A stretch of DNA of 5,844 nucleotides, taken from the NCBI GenBank assembly GCA_021443285.1, contig JABUUG010000087.1, positions 1 through 5,844 on the forward strand, read 5' to 3'. How positions within the stretch are numbered: the stretch's first letter is position 1; every line of letters begins with the position of its first letter. The stretch comes from Bacteroidaceae bacterium (GTDB lineage: Bacteria > Bacteroidota > Bacteroidia > Bacteroidales > Bacteroidaceae). A program made the position numbers and the translations under genes. Below are positions 1-3,633 of the stretch, one piece after another. Below the pieces are notes generated by a model that ran no database searches, was not told the origin of the DNA, and saw only the letters and a program-made list of their open reading frames with translations.

Positions 1-8
1 ATTACATT

Positions 9-575
9 ATGTCAAGAATAGGTAAATTGCCAATTAGTATTCCAGCAGGTGTTACAGTAACACAGGCTGATGGTGTTGTTACAGTGAAAGGTCCTAAGGG
101 CGAGCTTTCACAGAAAGTGGATTCTTCAATTAAGGTTGAGATAGAAGATGCTCAGGTTGTACTGAAGATAGACGAGAAGTCTGCAGTAAACGAGAAGCAG
201 AAGCAGGCTTTCCACGGCCTCTACCGTTCACTCCTGAACAATATGGTTGTCGGCGTTTCTGCCGGCTACACCAAGACTCTCGAACTTGTCGGTGTGGGCT
301 ACCGTGTACAAAACACAGGCAACCTCATAGAGTTCACACTTGGTTACACACACCCAATCTTCATTGAGCTTCCAAAGGAAATCAAGGTTGAGACCAAGTC
401 TGAGCGTAACCAGAACCCTATCGTCATCCTTGAGTCTTGCGACAAGCAACTGCTCGGTCTCGTATGCGCTAAGATTCGTTCATTCCGCAAGCCAGAGCCT
501 TACAAGGGTAAGGGTATCCTCTTCAAGGGCGAGATTATTCGTCGTAAGTCTGGTAAGAGTGCTTCTGCGAAGTAA
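9..575 (+). CDS. rplF: Large ribosomal subunit protein uL6 (L6), complete
   Basis: This encodes a 188-residue L6, a 50S protein near the base of the L7/L12 stalk and the sarcin-ricin loop that supports binding of translation GTPases. The N-terminus MSRIGKLPI is the canonical L6 start and fixes the start codon at position 9. The family signature PEPYKGKGI is near residues 161-169, followed by a basic tail rich in Lys, Arg and Ser. Length is slightly above the usual 175-180. The two tandem L6 alpha-beta domains fall at roughly residues 1-82 and 83-188. The leader ATTACATT has no SD sequence, as is usual in Bacteroidota. rplR follows after a 40-base AT-rich gap. One oddity is codon use: about the first 66 codons favour AGA, ATA, ATT and T- or A-ending codons, then use shifts sharply to CGT, CTC, TAC and TTC (see findings). 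The family identification is secure. Confidence 0.98.
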   Translation: MSRIGKLPISIPAGVTVTQADGVVTVKGPKGELSQKVDSSIKVEIEDAQVVLKIDEKSAVNEKQKQAFHGLYRSLLNNMVVGVSAGYTKTLELVGVGYRVQNTGNLIEFTLGYTHPIFIELPKEIKVETKSERNQNPIVILESCDKQLLGLVCAKIRSFRKPEPYKGKGILFKGEIIRRKSGKSASAK

Positions 576-615
576 TTCTAATCTTACACATTAATTATTA
601 TTAAGACTAAAGATC

Positions 616-960
616 ATGACAACAAAGAAAATAGAAAGACGAATCAAGATAAAGTATCGTATTCGCAAGAGTGTCGTCGGTACTCCAGAGCGTCCACGTC
701 TGAGCGTGTTCCGCAGCAACAAGCAGATTTACGCACAGATAATCAACGACGTTGAGAGCAAGACACTCGCAGCAGCATGTTCACTGGCTCTCGAAGCAAT
801 GCCAAAGAAGGAACAGGCAGCCAAGGTAGGCGAGATGATTGCAGAAAAAGCTCTCGCAGCAGGTATTTCACAAGTAGTATTCGACCGTAACGGCTATCTC
901 TATCACGGACGTGTTAAGGAGCTCGCTGACGGAGCACGTAAGATCGGTCTTAAATTCTAA
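616..960 (+). CDS. rplR: Large ribosomal subunit protein uL18 (L18), complete
   Basis: This encodes a 114-residue L18, which binds 5S rRNA together with L5 and helps mount it on the central protuberance of the 50S subunit. A very basic N-terminus (residues 1-18, alternating Lys, Arg and Ile) is followed by the family hallmark [20 protein letters not shown] at about residues 22-41. The C-terminus contains [21 protein letters not shown] (about residues 88-108), with the conserved G-Y-x-Y-H-G-R-V-K block that contacts 5S rRNA. Length matches the usual bacterial 115-120. The start is the only ATG that preserves the basic N-terminus. No SD is visible in the leader ACTAAAGATC. The first dozen codons use AGA, CGA and ATA before the gene settles into highly biased codons. 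The stop lies 6 bases before the rpsE start, so translation of the two is probably coupled. Confidence 0.98.
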   Translation: MTTKKIERRIKIKYRIRKSVVGTPERPRLSVFRSNKQIYAQIINDVESKTLAAACSLALEAMPKKEQAAKVGEMIAEKALAAGISQVVFDRNGYLYHGRVKELADGARKIGLKF

Positions 961-966
961 ACGACT

Positions 967-1479
967 ATGGCAACAAATAAAGTTATTGTAAAGAGCGACG
1001 TAGAACTCAAAGACAGACTCGTTGCTATCAACCGTGTTACTAAGGTAACCAAGGGTGGACGCACCTTCACATTCGCTGCTATCGTAGTAGTAGGTGACGG
1101 TAACGGCATCATCGGCTGGGGACTTGGTAAAGCAGGCGAAGTAACAGCAGCTATTGCCAAAGGCGTTGAAGCTGCAAAAAAGAATCTCGTAAAGGTGTCT
1201 GTAATCAACGGCACAATCCCTCATGATGTTGAAGCCCGCTTCGGTGGCGCACAAGTATTCATGAAGCCAGCATCTGCCGGTACAGGACTTGTTGCTGGTG
1301 GTGCTATGCGTGCAGTGCTTGAAAGCGCAGGCGTAAAAGACCTTCTCTCAAAGTCGAAGGGTTCGTCAAATCCACACAACCTCGTAAAAGCTACTATCGC
1401 AGCCCTTTCAGAGCTTCGCGATGCACGCACTATTGCAGAGGCTCGTGGCGTATCAATGAGCAAAGTATTTAACGGATAA
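967..1479 (+). CDS. rpsE: Small ribosomal subunit protein uS5 (S5), complete
   Basis: This encodes a 170-residue S5, a 30S protein next to S4 and S8 that contributes to decoding accuracy and mRNA entry. The N-terminal double-stranded-RNA-binding domain (about residues 10-75) contains [20 protein letters not shown], including the conserved KGGR loop where spectinomycin-resistance mutations map in other bacteria. It is followed by [19 protein letters not shown]. The C-terminal domain carries [20 protein letters not shown] and [15 protein letters not shown], then [18 protein letters not shown], all typical of S5. Length fits the usual 160-175. It starts 6 bases after rplR stops, with no SD. Its TAA stop is embedded in the AAGGAGG that serves rpmD, so termination on rpsE occurs at the rpmD ribosome-binding site. 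The identification is secure. Confidence 0.98.
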   Translation: MATNKVIVKSDVELKDRLVAINRVTKVTKGGRTFTFAAIVVVGDGNGIIGWGLGKAGEVTAAIAKGVEAAKKNLVKVSVINGTIPHDVEARFGGAQVFMKPASAGTGLVAGGAMRAVLESAGVKDLLSKSKGSSNPHNLVKATIAALSELRDARTIAEARGVSMSKVFNG

Positions 1480-1484
1480 GGAGG
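1478..1484 (+). promoter_or_regulatory. Consensus Shine-Dalgarno site for rpmD
   Basis: AAGGAGG is a perfect match to the canonical SD. It overlaps the last two bases of the rpsE TAA stop and sits 9 bases before the rpmD ATG at 1494. It is the only well-placed consensus SD among the genes of this window; rplF, rplR, rpsE, rplO, secY and the nuclease-helicase lack one. In Bacteroidota the anti-SD of 16S rRNA is reported to be sequestered by small-subunit proteins (bS21, bS18, bS6), so such sites are generally scarce. Whether it is functional here, or arose through the overlap with the stop codon, is not decided by the sequence. Confidence 0.8.
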
Positions 1485-1493
1485 TTTACCAAT

Positions 1494-1670
1494 ATGGCAA
1501 CAATAAAGATTAAGCAGATAAAGAGCAAGATTGGTGCTCCAAAAGACCAGAAAGCCACTCTTCAGGCACTCGGTCTTCGCAAGATTTCTCAGGTTGTGGA
1601 AAAAGAAGACACTCCCGTCATTCGCGGAATGGTTCGTAAGGTTCACCACCTCGTAGAAGTAGTTCAGTAA
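1494..1670 (+). CDS. rpmD: Large ribosomal subunit protein uL30 (L30), complete
   Basis: This short gene encodes 58 residues, a normal length for bacterial L30, a small 50S protein bound to 23S rRNA. The protein begins [20 protein letters not shown] and continues through the family's conserved block [14 protein letters not shown] (about residues 22-35). It ends with [17 protein letters not shown], where L30 usually has a Pro, an (I/V)RGM turn and a final amphipathic V-x-H-L-V segment. The start is set by the consensus SD 9 bases upstream and by alignment of the N-terminal beta strand. The gene lies 14 bases after rpsE and 43 bases before rplO. It ends with two in-frame stops in tandem, TAATAA at 1668-1673. 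The short length makes it easy to miss in automated calling. Confidence 0.97.
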   Translation: MATIKIKQIKSKIGAPKDQKATLQALGLRKISQVVEKEDTPVIRGMVRKVHHLVEVVQ

Positions 1671-1713
1671 TAAAAGGACGGAAATCGTCTAAACGCTTAA
1701 ATCCAAAAACAAA

Positions 1714-2160
1714 ATGAAATTACATACATTAACACCTGCCGAAGGCTCTACCCACTCACGCCGTCGCATCGGCCGTGGCCCGGGTTCTGGTCTCGGTGGC
1801 ACTTCCACACGTGGTCACAAAGGTGCAAAGGCACGTTCAGGCTACAAACGTAAAATCGGTTTTGAAGGTGGTCAGATGCCACTCCAGCGCCGTGTTCCAA
1901 AGTTCGGTTTCAAGAACATCAACCACAAGGAATACCTCGCAGTCAATCTCTCTACACTTCAGGCATTGGCAGAGGCAAAGAACCTTACAGCCATCACTCT
2001 TGACGACCTCAAGGCTGCCGGCATTGCAAAAGGCTCTGTACTCGTGAAGGTTCTTGGCAAGGGCGAACTCAAGGCAAAGCTTGACGTAACCGCCAACGCA
2101 TTCTCAAAGACAGCAGAAGAGGCTATCAAGGCTTTGGGAGGCACTGTAACTGTAAAGTAA
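1714..2160 (+). CDS. rplO: Large ribosomal subunit protein uL15 (L15), complete
   Basis: This encodes a 148-residue L15, a late-assembly 50S protein with a long extended N-terminal arm reaching into 23S rRNA. The Gly/Arg/Lys-rich arm (about residues 1-60) includes RRRIGRGPGSGLGGTSTRGH, then HKGAKARSGYKRKIGFEGGQ, then MPLQRRVPKFGF, all diagnostic of L15. The globular C-terminal domain (about residues 75-148) contains the G-x-L-x-K-V-L-G-K-G-E-L strand pair and ends with GGTVTVK. Length agrees with the usual 145-150. The leader CCAAAAACAAA is A-rich with no SD near the start, which suits Bacteroidota initiation. A weak AAGGA at 1674-1678 is about 35 bases too far upstream to act. A 65-base gap with a hairpin separates it from secY. 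Confidence 0.98.
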   Translation: MKLHTLTPAEGSTHSRRRIGRGPGSGLGGTSTRGHKGAKARSGYKRKIGFEGGQMPLQRRVPKFGFKNINHKEYLAVNLSTLQALAEAKNLTAITLDDLKAAGIAKGSVLVKVLGKGELKAKLDVTANAFSKTAEEAIKALGGTVTVK

Positions 2161-2168
2161 ACAAAACA

Positions 2169-2214
2169 TTAAGGAGTTAGGAACAATTTTCATACTGTTT
2201 CCTGACTCCCTTAA
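2169..2214 (+). other. Long imperfect hairpin in the rplO-secY gap
   Basis: The arms 2169-2185 (TTAAGGAGTTAGGAACA) and 2196-2214 (TGTTTCCTGACTCCCTTAA) pair over 17 base pairs, one of them a T-G wobble. One C and one T are bulged in the 3' arm, and the loop is 10 bases (2186-2195). The following bases (TACATTTCAAG) form no T-tract, so this is not a standard intrinsic terminator, and secY starts 11 bases after the stem. Possible roles are partial attenuation, an mRNA processing or stability site between the ribosomal genes and secY, or a copy of a dispersed palindromic repeat. The 5' arm holds an AAGGAG that the fold would mask, but it is about 50 bases from the secY start and unlikely to serve it directly. 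The pairing is seen directly; the role is unknown. Confidence 0.65.
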
Positions 2215-2225
2215 TACATTTCAAG

Positions 2226-3572
2226 ATGAAAAAACTAATTGAGACACTGAAGAACTGTTGGAAGATTGAGGACTTACGCGTCCGCATCCTTACCACGATA
2301 GCATTCGTAGCGATATACCGCTTCGGATCTTTTGTGGTGCTTCCAGGTATTAATCCCGGCGCACTGGCCAAACTGCAGGAGCAGACTGCAGGCGGTCTTA
2401 TGTCGCTGTTGGATATGTTCTCTGGTGGTGCGTTTTCTAATGCCTCTATATTCGCATTAGGTATCATGCCATACATTTCAGCGTCCATCGTTATGCAGCT
2501 CCTTGCTGTTGCTGTACCTTACTTCCAGAAGATGCAGCGTGAAGGCGAAAGCGGAAGAAAGAAGATTATGTGGTACACCCGTGTGCTCACAGTGTTCATT
2601 CTTTTCTTTCAGGCTCCTTCCTACCTCATGAACCTCAAGATGCAGTCTGCCGGCGCACTTGCAGCCGGACTTGACTGGACGATGTTCATGATACCATCCA
2701 CCATCATCCTGGCGGCTGGTTCGATGTTCATCCTCTGGCTTGGTGAGCGTATTACAGACAAGGGTATAGGTAACGGTGTTTCAATGATAATCATGATTGG
2801 TATCATAGCACGTCTGCCACAGGCTTTCATCCAGGAAGTTACCTCACGCTTCACAGCGATTACCGGTGGTGGACTTGTGATGTTCATCGTTGAGATTATC
2901 ATTCTGTATGCAGTTGTATGCGCAGCAATACTTCTCACACAGGCTGTACGTCGTGTACCTGTCCAGTATGCAAAGCGTCTGACTGGCAACGGAAGAACAC
3001 AGACTGGCGGTGCCCGTCAGTACATCCCACTGAAGCTGTTTGCTGCTAATGTGATGCCTATTATCTTTGCACAGGCATTGATGTTCATTCCTATTGTAAT
3101 TGTTTCTTACTCAAGCAATCAGGGAGGTTACATTCTCCGTAACCTTATGGATCACACAAGCTGGCTTTATAATGTGATATTCGCAATTCTTATCATTGCG
3201 TTCACATACTTCTATACAGCCATCACACTGAATCCAACCCAGATGTCAGAGGACATGAAACGCAACAATGGCTTCATTCCAGGCGTAAAACCGGGAAAAC
3301 CAACTGCAGACTACATCGAGACAATAATGTCAAGACTCACTTTGCCTGGTTCTCTATTCATCGCCTTCATTGCCATCATGCCTGTATTTGCACGCATGAT
3401 GAATGTTCAGGATGGCTTTGCACAGTTCTTTGGAGGAACATCACTGCTCATTCTTGTTGGTGTTGTCATTGACACTCTCCAGCAGATTGAAACGCACCTT
3501 ACCACACGCCACTACGAAGGTCTACTTAATGCAGGACACGTTCGCAGCACTCGTGGAGTATCGGCTTATTAA
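2226..3572 (+). CDS. secY: Protein translocase subunit SecY, complete
   Basis: This encodes the 448-residue SecY, the channel of the SecYEG translocon that exports or inserts proteins across the inner membrane with SecA or the ribosome. About ten hydrophobic segments are visible: near residues 20-38, 72-98, 115-133, 152-173, 183-202, 216-237, 270-294, 311-335, 372-390 and 402-418. Family signatures are FALGIMPYISASIVMQLL (76-93), WLGERITDKGIGNGVSMIIM (171-190) and the plug region around 60-69. The cytoplasmic loop near 240-268 includes RRVPVQYAKR (242-251), and the C5 loop has NNGFIPGVKPGKPTADYI (347-364), the SecA and ribosome contact sites in other bacteria. Length fits the usual 430-450. 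The start has no SD (leader ATTTCAAG). In-frame tandem stops TAA TGA end it at 3570-3575, followed closely by a strong terminator. It is the last gene of the spc-type operon here. Confidence 0.98.
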   Translation: MKKLIETLKNCWKIEDLRVRILTTIAFVAIYRFGSFVVLPGINPGALAKLQEQTAGGLMSLLDMFSGGAFSNASIFALGIMPYISASIVMQLLAVAVPYFQKMQREGESGRKKIMWYTRVLTVFILFFQAPSYLMNLKMQSAGALAAGLDWTMFMIPSTIILAAGSMFILWLGERITDKGIGNGVSMIIMIGIIARLPQAFIQEVTSRFTAITGGGLVMFIVEIIILYAVVCAAILLTQAVRRVPVQYAKRLTGNGRTQTGGARQYIPLKLFAANVMPIIFAQALMFIPIVIVSYSSNQGGYILRNLMDHTSWLYNVIFAILIIAFTYFYTAITLNPTQMSEDMKRNNGFIPGVKPGKPTADYIETIMSRLTLPGSLFIAFIAIMPVFARMMNVQDGFAQFFGGTSLLILVGVVIDTLQQIETHLTTRHYEGLLNAGHVRSTRGVSAY

Positions 3573-3593
3573 TGACAATTAATCTCTTTATAT

Positions 3594-3633
3594 AAGGGTT
3601 CTGCGCTGCTTGGCACAGAACCTTTTTTGTTTT
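3594..3633 (+). terminator. Rho-independent terminator after secY
   Basis: A perfect 7-bp stem pairs GGTTCTG (3597-3603) with CAGAACC (3616-3622). It can be extended outward by a G-T and two A-T pairs and inward past one mismatch by two G-C pairs. T6 follows immediately at 3623-3628, then GTTTT to 3633. This is a textbook intrinsic terminator on the + strand, 22 bases after the secY stop, and should end the ribosomal-protein transcript. There is no T-run on the opposite strand beside the stem, so it appears one-directional. The next gene's ATG is the very next base after the T-tract, leaving no spacer for a separate promoter downstream of the terminator. Confidence 0.93.

Noticed and set aside
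868..1254. A 128-codon open frame on the - strand across rplR and rpsE, with a further - strand frame at 957-1214
   Set aside because: Both lie antisense to clearly identified ribosomal protein genes, have no family resemblance and are explained by the codon bias of the sense strand.
1221..1649. A 142-codon open frame on the - strand over rpsE and rpmD
   Set aside because: It is antisense to S5 and L30, both of which are unmistakable. It is a shadow of their codon pattern.
1676..1690. A small inverted repeat GGACG / CGTCT in the rpmD-rplO gap
   Set aside because: It is five pairs including a wobble with a 5-base loop, too weak to claim as a terminator or regulatory hairpin.
1775..2047. A 90-codon + strand frame inside rplO
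   Set aside because: It is out of frame within the conserved L15 coding region and has no recognisable domain or leader.
3573..3596. A sigma70-like pair ATGACA / TATAAG upstream of the nuclease-helicase
   Set aside because: The spacing is only about 12-13 bases, the -10-like element overlaps the terminator stem, and the Bacteroidota primary sigma uses a different motif (TAnnTTTG).
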